Assembly (NCBI RefSeq): GCF_902833055.1
Contig: NZ_CADFEJ010000013.1
Coordinates: 117,558-181,557 of the forward strand
DNA length: 64,000 nt
Source of the DNA: Burkholderia territorii
GTDB taxonomy: Bacteria > Pseudomonadota > Gammaproteobacteria > Burkholderiales > Burkholderiaceae
Direction: 5' to 3'
The position numbers and the translations under genes were made by a program. Shown here in pieces: positions 53,147 to 64,000 of the stretch. The stretch's first letter is position 1. Every line of letters starts with the position of its first letter. The notes below the pieces were generated by a model, which saw only the letters and a list, made by a program, of their open reading frames with translations, was not told where the DNA came from and made no database searches.

Positions 53147-54031
53147 ATGTCGACCGATCACAGCTTTATCTTGAAACTGTCGTGCCCCGACCGGCACGGC
53201 ATCGTCCACGCGGTCTCGGGCTTCCTGTTCGAACGCGCCAACAACATCCTCGATTCGGCGCAGTTCGGCGACAGCCGCACCGGCGAGTTCTTCATGCGCG
53301 TGCACTTCGTGCAGGACGGCGACGGCGCGGATGCCGCGGCGGCGCTCGACACGCTTCGCCAGGAATTCGCGCCGCTCGCCGAGCAGTTCGCGATGCGCTG
53401 GGAGATGCACGACGCGGCCGTGAAGCCGCGCGTCGTGATCATGGTCTCGAAGATCGGCCACTGCCTGAACGACCTGCTGTTCCGCTACCGCACCGGCCAG
53501 CTGCCGATCGAGATCCCGGCGATCGTGTCGAACCACAAGGAGTTCTACCAGCTCGCCGCGAGCTACAACATCCCGTTCCATCACTTCCCGCTCGTCGGCG
53601 GCTCGTCCGATGCGGCGAAGGCCGCGCAGGAAGCGCGCGTGCTCGAAGTGATCGACGAGCACCAGGCCGACCTCGTCGTGCTCGCGCGCTACATGCAGAT
53701 CCTGTCGCCGAACATGTGCGAGCAGCTCGCCGGCCGGGCGATCAACATCCACCATTCGTTCCTGCCGAGCTTCAAGGGCGCGAAGCCGTACTACCAGGCG
53801 TTCGACCGCGGCGTGAAGCTGATCGGCGCGACCGCGCACTACGTGACGACCGACCTCGACGAAGGTCCGATCATCGAGCAGGAAGTCGAGCGCGTCGACC
53901 ACAGCATGACGCCCGACCAGCTCACCGCGATCGGCCGCGACGTCGAGTGCGTGACGCTCGCGCGCGCGGTGAAGTGGCACGTCGAGCACCGGATCGTGCT
54001 GAACGGGACGAAGACGGTCGTGTTCCGCTGA
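53147..54031 (+). CDS. purU: Formyltetrahydrofolate deformylase
   Basis: A 294-aa enzyme that splits 10-formyl-THF to formate and THF, feeding PurT and balancing one-carbon units. An N-terminal ACT domain (LKLSCPDRHGIVHAVSGFLF) is followed by a formyltransferase fold with the catalytic Asn-His-Asp set in INIHHSFLPSFKGAKPYYQA and IGATAHYVTTDLDEGPII. The ATG at 53147 has a GGGAG ribosome site; a TTG at 53114 is a poorer choice. Confidence 0.96.
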   Translation: MSTDHSFILKLSCPDRHGIVHAVSGFLFERANNILDSAQFGDSRTGEFFMRVHFVQDGDGADAAAALDTLRQEFAPLAEQFAMRWEMHDAAVKPRVVIMVSKIGHCLNDLLFRYRTGQLPIEIPAIVSNHKEFYQLAASYNIPFHHFPLVGGSSDAAKAAQEARVLEVIDEHQADLVVLARYMQILSPNMCEQLAGRAINIHHSFLPSFKGAKPYYQAFDRGVKLIGATAHYVTTDLDEGPIIEQEVERVDHSMTPDQLTAIGRDVECVTLARAVKWHVEHRIVLNGTKTVVFR

Positions 54032-54051
54032 CCGGCCGTTGCCGCAAACGA

Positions 54052-54087
54052 AAACGCCGCGCTCTTCACGAGACGCGGCGTTTTTTT
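54052..54087. terminator. Terminator between purU and the PerM-type gene
   Basis: AAACGCCGCG (54052-54061) and CGCGGCGTTT (54074-54083) form a stem with a 12-base loop and seven T following on plus. The minus strand has TTTTCG after the stem, so it may serve both convergent genes. Confidence 0.88.
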
Positions 54088-54120
54088 ATCGAGTGATCGG
54101 TGACTCGGCCTGCGCGGCCG

Positions 54121-55206
54121 TCAGATCAGCCGCAGCATGTACAGCTCGCGCTTCAGATACGCATAGAAGATCGGCGCGGCGATCACGCCCGGCAGCCCGA
54201 ATGCGGCTTCCATGATCAGCATCGCGAGCAGCAGCTCCCACGCGCGCGACTCGATCTGGCCGCCGATGATCTTCGCGTTCAGGAAGTACTCGAACTTGTG
54301 GATCACGACGAGGAACGCGAGCGACGCGATCGCAGTGCCCATGCTGACCGACAGCGACACCGCGACGATCAGCGTGTTCGAGATCAGGTTGCCGATCACG
54401 GGCAGCAGGCCGACGATGAACGTGACGAGCACGAGCGTCTTCGACAGCGGCAGCCGCTGGTGGAAGATCGGCAGCGCGACGAGCAGGTAGATGCCGGTGA
54501 AGATCGCGTTGATCGCCGAGATCTTGATCTGCGCGAACACGATCCGGCGGAACGATTCGGCGAAGCGCGACACGCGCGTGACGAGCGCGGTCGACAGCGG
54601 CCGGCGCACCTTGCCGTGCTCGACGCCGATCGCGATCATCGCGCCGATGATCATCCCGAACAGCACGTGGCCGAAGCCGCGCGCGACGCTCTTGCCGCCT
54701 TGCTGGAGCTGGTCCATGTGCGAATGCATCAGCAGCGCCGCCTTGGCCTTCATCTGTTCGACGTCGACCGGCAGCACGTTTGCGATCCAGGACGGCGTGC
54801 GGGCGCGGGTCTGCTCGACGATCTGCATCAGCTGGTCGAGCAGGCTCTGCAGGTTCGGCACCGTGTGCTCGAAGTGCTCGATGATGCCGATCGTCAGGCC
54901 CGTGAGGCCGCCGACGATCGCCACCGACAGCAGCACGACGGCGACCCAGCGCGCGCGCATGCTCGTGGTGTGGCGTTCGACCACCGGCGCGATCGTGTGG
55001 ATCAGTTGATAGACCAGCATGCCGGCCAGCAGCCCGCCCAGCAGCTTGAGCTCGATGACGAGCACCATCGCGACGAGGGCGAACAGGTAGCTGCCGATCT
55101 CGATCGCCGACAGCTTCGGCAGGCTGAAGTCGCTCGTCAGCCGCACGCTGCGCAGGTGCGGCTCGCGGTTCTGCGCGTCGCGCGACTCTTGTTGCTTCTC
55201 CATCAT
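54121..55206 (-). CDS. AI-2E/PerM-family membrane protein
   Basis: A 361-aa integral membrane protein of the AI-2 exporter-like superfamily. Two or three N-terminal helices (GSYLFALVAMVLVIELKLLG), a soluble middle region (about 110-205) and a C-terminal set of helices with VTFIVGLLPVIGNLISNTLI are visible. Members include AI-2 exporters, Na+/H+ antiporters and uncharacterised permeases, so the substrate is open. ATG codons at 55206 and 55203 both follow an AGGA site. Confidence 0.85.
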   Translation of the reverse strand: MMEKQQESRDAQNREPHLRSVRLTSDFSLPKLSAIEIGSYLFALVAMVLVIELKLLGGLLAGMLVYQLIHTIAPVVERHTTSMRARWVAVVLLSVAIVGGLTGLTIGIIEHFEHTVPNLQSLLDQLMQIVEQTRARTPSWIANVLPVDVEQMKAKAALLMHSHMDQLQQGGKSVARGFGHVLFGMIIGAMIAIGVEHGKVRRPLSTALVTRVSRFAESFRRIVFAQIKISAINAIFTGIYLLVALPIFHQRLPLSKTLVLVTFIVGLLPVIGNLISNTLIVAVSLSVSMGTAIASLAFLVVIHKFEYFLNAKIIGGQIESRAWELLLAMLIMEAAFGLPGVIAAPIFYAYLKRELYMLRLI

Positions 55207-55360
55207 GGATTCCTGTCGTTCGGGTGTCGTGCCGCGCGGTGGGCGGTACGACGGCGGCCGCCCGGCGCCGCACCGGATTGGTGCGGATGGCGAACCTTAC
55301 GACCGTAAAGTATAGCTGCCATTATGGTCCGCCACGGGGCTGTTTGGCTCGTGGTGTATA

Positions 55361-55390
55361 CGCAGAAGGGAAAACCGCAGAAGGGAAAAC
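55361..55390. repeat. Perfect tandem duplication of 15 bp
   Basis: CGCAGAAGGGAAAAC occurs twice in direct succession (55361-55375 and 55376-55390) between the uvrA 3' end and the PerM-type gene. It is non-coding and probably arose by slippage; length may vary between strains. Confidence 0.85.
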
Positions 55391-55460
55391 GAGGAGGCCG
55401 GCGCCGCCGCGGGCGCCGGGCGCGCGCGGCCGGCAGCCGCGCGCGGGAACGGAAAGTGTG

Positions 55461-58346
<2,886 letters not shown>

Positions 58347-58621
58347 GAACCTGGCGAAAATGGAGGGAACCAAACCTGCTACTATAACGGCTTTTCGAGG
58401 CCGTCGTTGGGGGCCCCCAGCCTTTGCAGCAGCTGGCAGCAAGGCGATTCCACGCCAGGGAAGCGGCTGCGCCGCACGGCTCGAGGCGGCCCGCAGGCAG
58501 CCTGCGTGACGGCCCGGAAAGTGGTCCCGGAACGTGCCCGCCAGGCCTGCCGGGCCAGTGGCCCTGATCTTCCGCCGCCCGCCGCCGGGCGGACATTCCG
58601 ATCATTCGAAATTCATTCCCG

Positions 58622-59809
58622 ATGTCCAATCCGTCCGCCACGTCTTCCCGCATGAGCGCGCCCGAACTGCGCGCGACCACGTCGCTCGCGGCGATCTTCG
58701 CGCTGCGCATGCTCGGCCTGTTCATGATCATGCCGGTGTTCTCGGTCTACGCGAAAACCATCCCGGGCGGCGACAACGTGCTGCTCGTCGGCATCGCACT
58801 CGGGGCCTACGGCGTCACGCAGTCGCTGCTCTACATCTTCTACGGGTGGGCGTCGGACAAGTTCGGCCGCAAGCCCGTGATCGCCACCGGTCTCCTGATC
58901 TTCGCGCTCGGCAGCTTCGTCGCCGCGTTCGCACACGACATCACGTGGATCATCGTCGGCCGCGTGATCCAGGGCATGGGCGCCGTGTCGTCCGCGGTGC
59001 TCGCGTTCATTGCCGACCTGACTTCCGAGCAGAACCGCACCAAGGCGATGGCGATGGTCGGCGGCTCGATCGGCGTGTCGTTCGCGGTCGCGATCGTCGG
59101 CGCGCCGATCGTGTTCCACTGGGTCGGGATGAGCGGGCTGTTCGCGATCGTCGGCGTGCTGTCGATCCTCGCGATCGGCGTCGTGATGTGGATCGTGCCG
59201 GATGCGGCGAAGCCCGTGCACGTGCCGGCGCCGTTCGGCGAGGTGCTGCACAACGGCGAACTGCTGCGCCTGAATTTCGGCGTGCTCGTGCTGCATGCGA
59301 CGCAGACTGCGCTGTTTCTCGTCGTGCCGCGTCTGCTCGTCGACGGCGGGCTGCCGGTCGCCGCGCACTGGAAGGTCTACCTGCCGGTGATGGGGCTCGC
59401 GTTCGTGATGATGGTCCCGGCGATCATCGTCGCGGAAAAACGGGGCAAGATGAAGCCGGTGCTGCTCGGCGGCATTCTGGCTATCCTGATCGGCCAATTG
59501 TTGCTCGGCAGCGCACCGCATACCATCCTGATTGTGGCGGCGATTCTTTTCGTGTACTTCCTCGGCTTCAACATCCTGGAAGCATCGCAGCCGTCGCTCG
59601 TGTCGAAGCTCGCGCCGGGTTCGCGCAAGGGCGCGGCCACGGGCGTCTACAACACCACGCAATCGATCGGGCTCGCGCTCGGCGGCATCGTGGGCGGCTG
59701 GCTGCTGAAGCACGGCGGCGCGAACACCGTCTTCTATGCATGCTCGGGACTCGTGGCGGCGTGGCTTATAATCGCGGCCAGCATGAAAGCGCCGCCGCGC
59801 AAGGCCTGA
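58622..59809 (+). CDS. Major facilitator superfamily transporter
   Basis: A 395-aa 12-helix transporter. The N-terminal half has [20 protein letters not shown] and the family motif A region [14 protein letters not shown] after helix 2; the C-terminal half has [20 protein letters not shown]. It resembles the drug-efflux DHA1 branch next to uvrA and ssb in many betaproteobacteria. The substrate is unknown. ssb follows 103 bases later. Confidence 0.9.
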   Translation: MSNPSATSSRMSAPELRATTSLAAIFALRMLGLFMIMPVFSVYAKTIPGGDNVLLVGIALGAYGVTQSLLYIFYGWASDKFGRKPVIATGLLIFALGSFVAAFAHDITWIIVGRVIQGMGAVSSAVLAFIADLTSEQNRTKAMAMVGGSIGVSFAVAIVGAPIVFHWVGMSGLFAIVGVLSILAIGVVMWIVPDAAKPVHVPAPFGEVLHNGELLRLNFGVLVLHATQTALFLVVPRLLVDGGLPVAAHWKVYLPVMGLAFVMMVPAIIVAEKRGKMKPVLLGGILAILIGQLLLGSAPHTILIVAAILFVYFLGFNILEASQPSLVSKLAPGSRKGAATGVYNTTQSIGLALGGIVGGWLLKHGGANTVFYACSGLVAAWLIIAASMKAPPRKA

Positions 59810-59912
59810 ATCCTTTTTTCGGGCAGGCACCGGCGGCGCTCGCCGGCTTGCCCGGCGGGCTGCCGCGACGACATTCGCGGGCGGCCCGGCATCGAATCTA
59901 CTGGAGAAACAC

Positions 59913-60464
59913 ATGGCATCCGTCAACAAGGTCATCCTCGTCGGCAACCTCGGCGCCGATCCTGAAGTCCGTTACCTGCCGAGCGGCGACGCGGTTGCGA
60001 ACATCCGCCTCGCGACGACCGACCGCTACAAGGACAAGGCAAGCGGCGATTTCAAGGAAATGACCGAGTGGCACCGCGTCGCGTTTTTCGGCCGCCTCGC
60101 CGAAATCGTCAGCGAATACCTGAAGAAGGGTTCGTCGGTCTATATCGAAGGCCGTATCCGCACGCGCAAGTGGCAGGGCCAGGACGGCCAGGATCGCTAT
60201 TCGACCGAAATCGTCGCCGACCAGATGCAGATGCTCGGCGGCCGCGGCGGTTCGGGCGGCGGCGGTGGCGGCGGTGACGAAGGCGGTTACGGCGGCGGCT
60301 ACGGTGGTGGCGGCGGCGGTCGCGGCGGCGAGCAGATAGAACGCGGCGGTGGCGGCGGCCGTGCCGGCGGTGCGCCGCGCGGCGGTGCAGGCGGCGCTCA
60401 GAGCCGTCCGAGCGCGCCGGCAGGCGGCGGTTTCGACGAGATGGACGACGATATTCCGTTCTGA
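59913..60464 (+). CDS. ssb: Single-stranded DNA-binding protein
   Basis: A 183-aa SSB. The OB fold (1-110) contains [20 protein letters not shown] and [16 protein letters not shown] long Gly-rich linker (about 112-170) follows, and the acidic tip ends DDDIPF, the site that recruits repair and replication partners. The linker is encoded by repeated GGC/GGT codons, prone to length change. A GGAG ribosome site precedes it. No LexA box is seen. Confidence 0.97.
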   Translation: MASVNKVILVGNLGADPEVRYLPSGDAVANIRLATTDRYKDKASGDFKEMTEWHRVAFFGRLAEIVSEYLKKGSSVYIEGRIRTRKWQGQDGQDRYSTEIVADQMQMLGGRGGSGGGGGGGDEGGYGGGYGGGGGGRGGEQIERGGGGGRAGGAPRGGAGGAQSRPSAPAGGGFDEMDDDIPF

Positions 60465-60527
60465 CGGCACGTCGCCATCCCGCACCGGAATGGGCCCGAA
60501 TGTCCGAGTCAAGCCAGTCGCTTGGCA

Positions 60528-60547
60528 CGGACCTTCGGGTCTTTTTT
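60528..60547 (+). terminator. Weak terminator after ssb
   Basis: GACC, loop TTCG, GGTC (60530-60541) followed by six T. The stem is short, so termination may be partial and let some transcript reach mug. Confidence 0.6.
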
Positions 60548-60577
60548 CGTTTACGCCCCACGCCCCGGAGGCCGATC

Positions 60578-61129
60578 GTGGCTGATGCGCTACCCGACCT
60601 CATCGCGCCGCGGCTCGACGTGCTGTTCTGCGGGCTCAACCCCGGCATGACTGCCGCCGCGACAGGGCATCACTTCGCGGGCAGGAACAACCGCTTCTGG
60701 CGCGTGCTGCATCTTGCCGGCTTCACCCCGGACGAAATCGCGCCGACGGACGACCGGACGATCCTCGCGTACGGATGCGGGCTGACCGCGGTGGTGCCGC
60801 GGCCGACCGCGAGCGCCGATCAGTTGTCGCATGCGGAATTCGTCGCGCACGCGGCCGTCTTCGAGCAGAAGATCGTGCATTACGCGCCGCGCTTCGTCGC
60901 GTTCCTGGGCAAGGCGGCTTACGCCGCGCTCTCCGGGCGACGCGAGATCGCATGGGGCAGGCAGGCCGAGCACATGCGGCATGCGGTCGTGTGGATCCTG
61001 CCGAACCCGAGCGGCAGGAACCGCGCATTCGGCATCGACGAACTGGTCGACGCGTATCGCCAGCTACGAGAAGCGGCGCACGCCGGTTCCGGCCGCCGGC
61101 AGCGCGGGGCGTCCGATGCCGCGCAATAA
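60578..61129 (+). CDS. mug: Mismatch-specific (G:U/T) DNA glycosylase
   Basis: A 183-aa uracil-DNA glycosylase superfamily enzyme. It has the active-site motif VLFCGLNPGMTAAATGHHFA with Asn at the catalytic place, NNRFWRVLHLAGFTPDE, and the second motif WILPNPSGRNRAF. It removes U or ethenocytosine opposite G. I chose the GTG at 60578, which has GGAG 7 bases before it; an upstream frame from 60500 would cross the ssb terminator. It overlaps the next gene by 14 bases. Confidence 0.9.
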   Translation: MADALPDLIAPRLDVLFCGLNPGMTAAATGHHFAGRNNRFWRVLHLAGFTPDEIAPTDDRTILAYGCGLTAVVPRPTASADQLSHAEFVAHAAVFEQKIVHYAPRFVAFLGKAAYAALSGRREIAWGRQAEHMRHAVVWILPNPSGRNRAFGIDELVDAYRQLREAAHAGSGRRQRGASDAAQ

Positions 61130-61739
61130 GCCCGTGCCTGACTGGCCCGGCACGCTGCTGCCGCGCTCGTTCTTCGATCGCGCGGCCCCCGAAGTCGCGC
61201 CGCAATTGCTGAACAAGATACTCGCAGCGGCCGACGGCCGCGCCGGCCGGATCGTCGAAGTGGAGGCCTATGCGGGTGCGATCGATCCTGCCGCGCATAC
61301 GTACCGAGGCAAAACGCCGCGCAATGCGACGATGTTCGGGCCGCCCGGGCACATGTACGTCTATTTCACCTATGGCATGCACTGGTGCTGCAATTGCGTG
61401 TGCGGCCCGCAACGCACCGGCACGGGCGTGCTGATTCGTGCGCTGGAACCGCTGCACGGGCTCGAACGGATGCGCGCGGCGCGGCCGCCGCTGACGCGCG
61501 ATCGCGATCTGTGCCGGGGGCCCGCACGGCTGACCCAGGCACTCGGTATCACGGGCGCGCAGGACGGCGTCGATCTGGTCGCCGCGCTTGAAGGTTTCGC
61601 GATCGTGGACGACGGCATGGCGCCGCCCGCGAACCTGGCGGGCGGGCCGCGCGTCGGCATTCGCGTCGGCCAGGACCTCCCGTGGCGATGGAGCGTGCCC
61701 GGCAATCGTCATGTGTCGGGACCCGTGCCCACTATCTGA
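61116..61739 (+). CDS. DNA-3-methyladenine glycosylase (AAG/MPG family)
   Basis: A 207-aa alkylpurine glycosylase of the mammalian AAG type. It has LPRSFFDRAAPEVAPQLLNK, the catalytic Glu in GRIVEVEAYAGAIDPAAHTY, and FTYGMHWCCNCVC. It excises alkylated or deaminated purines. Its ATG lies inside the end of mug, so the two glycosylases are probably made together. The family's C-terminal part is present; no truncation is seen. Confidence 0.93.
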   Translation: MPRNKPVPDWPGTLLPRSFFDRAAPEVAPQLLNKILAAADGRAGRIVEVEAYAGAIDPAAHTYRGKTPRNATMFGPPGHMYVYFTYGMHWCCNCVCGPQRTGTGVLIRALEPLHGLERMRAARPPLTRDRDLCRGPARLTQALGITGAQDGVDLVAALEGFAIVDDGMAPPANLAGGPRVGIRVGQDLPWRWSVPGNRHVSGPVPTI

Positions 61740-61810
61740 TGCATGTCACGCGGCCGCCATGATTGTCCGGCTAAGCTCATCGTTTCGACGTATCGATCGA
61801 AGGAGACACC

Positions 61811-62575
61811 ATGCGGCGGGTCGTGTTCAACCAGAAGGGCAGTGTGGGCAAGTCGACGATCGTCTGCAACCTGGCGGCGATCAGCGCGAGCGAAGGACTG
61901 CGCACGCTCGTCATCGACCTCGACGCGCAGGCGAATTCCACGCGCTACCTGCTCGGCGAGCGCGCGAGCGACGCCCGCCCCGGCGCAGCGGAATTCTTCG
62001 AGACTGCGCTGACGTTCAACTTCCGGCCGGTCGACGTCGCATCGTTCATCCATCCGACGCCGTTCGACGGGCTCGACGTGATGCCCGCGCATCCGGATCT
62101 CGACACGCTGCACGGCAAGCTCGAGTCGCGCTACAAGATCTACAAGCTGCGCGATGCGCTCAACGAGCTCGACGCCTACGATGCCGTCTACATCGACACG
62201 CCGCCCGCGCTGAACTTCTACACGCGCTCGGCGCTGATCGCGGTCGAACGCTGCCTGATTCCGTTCGACTGCGACGACTTCTCGCGCCGCGCGCTGTACA
62301 CGCTGCTCGAAAACGTGAAGGAAATCCAGCAGGACCACAACGCGGCGCTCGAGGTCGAAGGAATCGTCATCAACCAGTTCCAGCCGCGCGCGAGCCTGCC
62401 GCAGCGCCTGGTCGACGAACTCGTCGAGGAGGGGCTGCCGGTGCTGGCGTCGCGGCTGTCGGCATCGGTGAAGATTCGCGAGTCGCATCAGCAGTCGAAG
62501 CCGGTGATCCATCTCGAGCCGGCGCACAAGCTTGCGCAGGAGTTTCGCGCGCTGCATCGGGAATTGATCGGATGA
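61811..62575 (+). CDS. Orphan ParA/MinD-type ATPase with altered Walker A
   Basis: A 254-aa P-loop ATPase of the ParA/Soj class. It starts MRRVVFNQKGSVGKSTIVCN; the usual KGGvGK[ST] reads KGSVGKS, with the signature Lys kept but a Gly changed to Ser. DLDAQANSTRYLLG replaces the usual DAQgN. The switch region VYIDTPPALNFYTRSAL is normal. No parB or parS-like gene is near, so it is not a standard partition pair. It could place a protein complex or help segregate granules near the phasin gene; that is speculation. Confidence 0.85.
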   Translation: MRRVVFNQKGSVGKSTIVCNLAAISASEGLRTLVIDLDAQANSTRYLLGERASDARPGAAEFFETALTFNFRPVDVASFIHPTPFDGLDVMPAHPDLDTLHGKLESRYKIYKLRDALNELDAYDAVYIDTPPALNFYTRSALIAVERCLIPFDCDDFSRRALYTLLENVKEIQQDHNAALEVEGIVINQFQPRASLPQRLVDELVEEGLPVLASRLSASVKIRESHQQSKPVIHLEPAHKLAQEFRALHRELIG

Positions 62576-63029
62576 GATCCGGTGAGCGTGTTCGGTAATT
62601 GCTCTGATTATTGAAATCGTTATTAATAATCCTGGTAACGATTCCGGAATAAATCTGGAAAAACGATTACATCGGAAAATCGGTCCGTCTTCAATGGCTA
62701 CCTTTTTTCTAATAACGGAAATAATGACGTGGTAAATGTTGCGGATGGCCGCGTCGGGTTATGCTGTAAAAAAGTAAAAGCCACTGCCGGACAACGTGTC
62801 GCAGCGTGGCCCCATTGTGGGGCAATGCCATTGAGGAACGGCCATTTCATCGGATAAGGGTTTTCACCTAGTATTGATTCCACATAATCGACAATTAATC
62901 AATCTAGAATGGCCTTTCTCAACCGGTCGCGGTCAATGACCTCCGCGGTCGTGAATAAGGAAGCGGACTTCGATCCGGCTTCCATTTTCTTTACGTCGTC
63001 TCTCGCATTTGCCAACAGGAGCGTGCCCG
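62576..63029. other. AT-rich intergenic region upstream of phaP
   Basis: 454 bases without a convincing gene; 62600-62720 and 62860-62910 are far poorer in GC than the rest of the window. It holds inverted repeats at 62606-62631 (GATTATT-N12-AATAATC) and 62873-62903, and a CATTG-TGGGG-CAATG hairpin at 62813-62827. It should contain the phasin promoter, but I could not fix -10/-35 boxes. Confidence 0.6.
62873..62903. repeat. Inverted repeat upstream of phaP
   Basis: ATTGATT (62873-62879), 17 bases, AATCAAT (62897-62903). It lies about 130 bases before the phasin start in AT-rich DNA and could be an operator, for example for a PHA-responsive regulator. No known consensus is matched. Confidence 0.5.
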
Positions 63030-63611
63030 ATGTCCGTATTTGCCCCCGAAAAATTCGCCGCCGATTATCAGTCCGGCATCGCTGCGTGGTTCGCGATTGC
63101 CCGTCCGGCCATCAAGGGCTTTGAAGCCGTCGTCGAACTCAACCTGCAAGTGGCCAAGACGGCGCTCGAGGAGTACGAGGACAAGCTGAAGAACGCGTTC
63201 AACTCGGGCAACCCGGCTGCAGGCTTCGCGCAGCAGGTCGCCGTCCCGCAGGAGGCCGCAGGCAAGGCCGTCGCGTACGGCCGCCATCTGTTCGATATTG
63301 CGGTGTCGACGCAGGCCGAATGGGCGAAGGTCGCCCAGGCTCAGTACGAGCAGAACGACAAGCGCGTGAAGGAAGTAGTCGGCGAACTGACGAAGCACGC
63401 GCCGGCGGGCTCGGGCGCCGTGGTCGCCGCGCTGAATTCGGCACTGTCGGCGGCGAGCGCTGCGGCCGACTCCGTGCGTGCCGCGACGGGGCAGGCGATC
63501 GAGGCCGCGCAGAGCGGCTTCGACGCGGTCAGCGAAACGACGGCCCGCGGGGCCAAGCAGACCGCCGCCGCCGCTCGCAAGGAAACCGCTTCGCGCGAAT
63601 CGGCTGCATGA
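63030..63611 (+). CDS. phaP: Phasin (PHA granule-associated protein)
   Basis: A 193-aa phasin that coats polyhydroxyalkanoate granules. It has the conserved start FAPEKFAADYQSGIAAWFAI, a long amphipathic helical body (VVELNLQVAKTALEEYEDKL) and an Ala-rich tail (about 120-193). The ATG at 63030 has AGGAG 8 bases before it. A thiolase gene follows 264 bases later, fitting a PHA context. Confidence 0.95.
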   Translation: MSVFAPEKFAADYQSGIAAWFAIARPAIKGFEAVVELNLQVAKTALEEYEDKLKNAFNSGNPAAGFAQQVAVPQEAAGKAVAYGRHLFDIAVSTQAEWAKVAQAQYEQNDKRVKEVVGELTKHAPAGSGAVVAALNSALSAASAAADSVRAATGQAIEAAQSGFDAVSETTARGAKQTAAAARKETASRESAA

Positions 63612-63875
63612 GCGCGTGTCGCGCGCAGGCGCGACATTGATCGAGCGGCGCCGGCAGGCGCCGGCCGCCGCGTGTGCCGCGTGGCGTTCGGCGTATGTCC
63701 GGTTCGCCGCATCGTGCCCGGACACCGGACACGGCCGGGGCGGCCGGATGCGCGGCGCGCACGAGTGCGCGAGCGTGCAGCCGCGTCGCCGGCCGCACGG
63801 CGCTCACGCGCCGCCGCCGCGCCGTACCGGCACGCAATGCGAATCGACCCACTGATTTCAATGCAGGAAGAGAAC

Positions 63876-64000
63876 ATGACGGACGTAGTGATCGTATCGG
63901 CCGCGCGGACCGCGGTCGGCAAATTCGGCGGCTCGCTCGCGAAGGTCGCGGCACCGGAGCTGGGCGCGACGGTGATTCGCGCGGTGCTGGAGCGTTCGGG
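63876..64000 (+). CDS. Acetyl-CoA acetyltransferase (thiolase), 5' part only
   Basis: The first 41 codons are in the window: MTDVVIVSAARTAVGKFGGS, then LAKVAAPELGATVIRA. This is the standard thiolase N-terminus. The catalytic Cys and His residues lie beyond base 64000. It condenses two acetyl-CoA or cleaves acetoacetyl-CoA and, next to phaP, may feed PHA synthesis. A GGAAGAG ribosome site precedes the ATG. Confidence 0.9.
   Translation, partial: MTDVVIVSAARTAVGKFGGSLAKVAAPELGATVIRAVLERS

Noticed and set aside
58347..58621. A LexA box for uvrA
   Set aside because: I found no CTG-N10-CAG palindrome between uvrA and the MFS gene; the only clear LexA box in the window is at 910-925.
60240..60420. 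A repeat array in the GGC/GGT-rich stretch
   Set aside because: It encodes the Gly-rich linker of SSB and has no regular spacer; no CRISPR-like array occurs anywhere in the window.
60523..60537. A sigma-54-like promoter (TGGCACG-N4-TTCG)
   Set aside because: The -12 element reads TTCG, not TTGC, and the sequence is the stem of a small terminator.
60500..60577. A longer N-terminus for mug starting at 60500
   Set aside because: It would translate the ssb terminator stem and T run; the GTG at 60578 has a good ribosome site and matches the family start.
62698..62883. A 61-codon minus-strand frame in the AT-rich spacer
   Set aside because: No ribosome site, no recognisable family, and its hairpin-rich sequence fits a control region better. 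I would not exclude an RNA.
62909..63124. A 71-codon plus-strand frame overlapping the start of phaP
   Set aside because: It runs into the phasin gene in another frame and lacks a ribosome site; phaP has a clear AGGAG and family start.

Overview
The window is high-GC chromosomal DNA from a Burkholderia-type betaproteobacterium, most likely of the Burkholderia cepacia complex. This rests on codon use, on gene orders such as imuA-imuB-dnaE2, hisC/pth/rplY/prs/tRNA-Gln/ispE/lolB and rapZ-hprK-ptsN-hpf-rpoN-lptBAC-kdsCD, and on a phasin followed by a thiolase at the right edge. It is nearly all conserved housekeeping sequence. I see no phage, insertion sequence, CRISPR array or toxin-antitoxin locus.

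Bases 1-6300: the end of an ABC ATPase gene, then the SOS mutasome operon imuA-imuB-dnaE2 behind a perfect LexA box. Bases 6300-17200: an N-acetylglucosamine regulon. It has a GntR/UTRA repressor, NagA, a SIS-type glucosamine-6-phosphate deaminase, a fused IIA-HPr-EI protein, and a IIC-IIB permease with a second, cysteine-less IIB copy. A convergent secreted GH20 hexosaminidase supplies the sugar. The operon promoter has a palindrome over its -35 box, and related half-sites lie upstream of the hexosaminidase.

Bases 17200-21900: a cytochrome bd operon (cydP-cydA-cydB-cydX on the minus strand) with Anr/FNR-like boxes, then rpoH. The rpoH upstream region carries both a sigma-E-like promoter and a perfect CIRCE element. 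Bases 22000-31300: pagL-like deacylase, NTF2-like protein, leuA, ybiB, maiA, ftsY, rsmD, coaD, ferredoxin and hisC. Bases 31300-37400: pth, rplY, prs, tRNA-Gln(TTG), ispE, lolB and a TPR protein, all on the minus strand. The 3' part of ispE is clearly poorer in GC than its surroundings.

Bases 37400-48800: mutM and mutY on plus, then a minus-strand block with a Lon-N protein, rapZ, hprK, ptsN, hpf, rpoN and the LPS genes lptB-lptA-lptC-kdsC-kdsD. Bases 48800-64000: a CPA2 antiporter, apt, a LysE exporter, a Nudix protein, purU, an AI-2E/PerM protein, uvrA, an MFS transporter and ssb. Then come two overlapping DNA glycosylase genes (mug, aag), an orphan ParA-like ATPase, an AT-rich spacer, phaP and the start of a thiolase gene.

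I did not find a clearly undescribed system. The best leads are regulatory or domain-level: the sigma-E plus CIRCE control of rpoH, the nag operators, the NagE duplicated IIB domain, the HprK-type serine kept in the fused HPr, the ispE composition break, and the AT-rich phasin upstream region.
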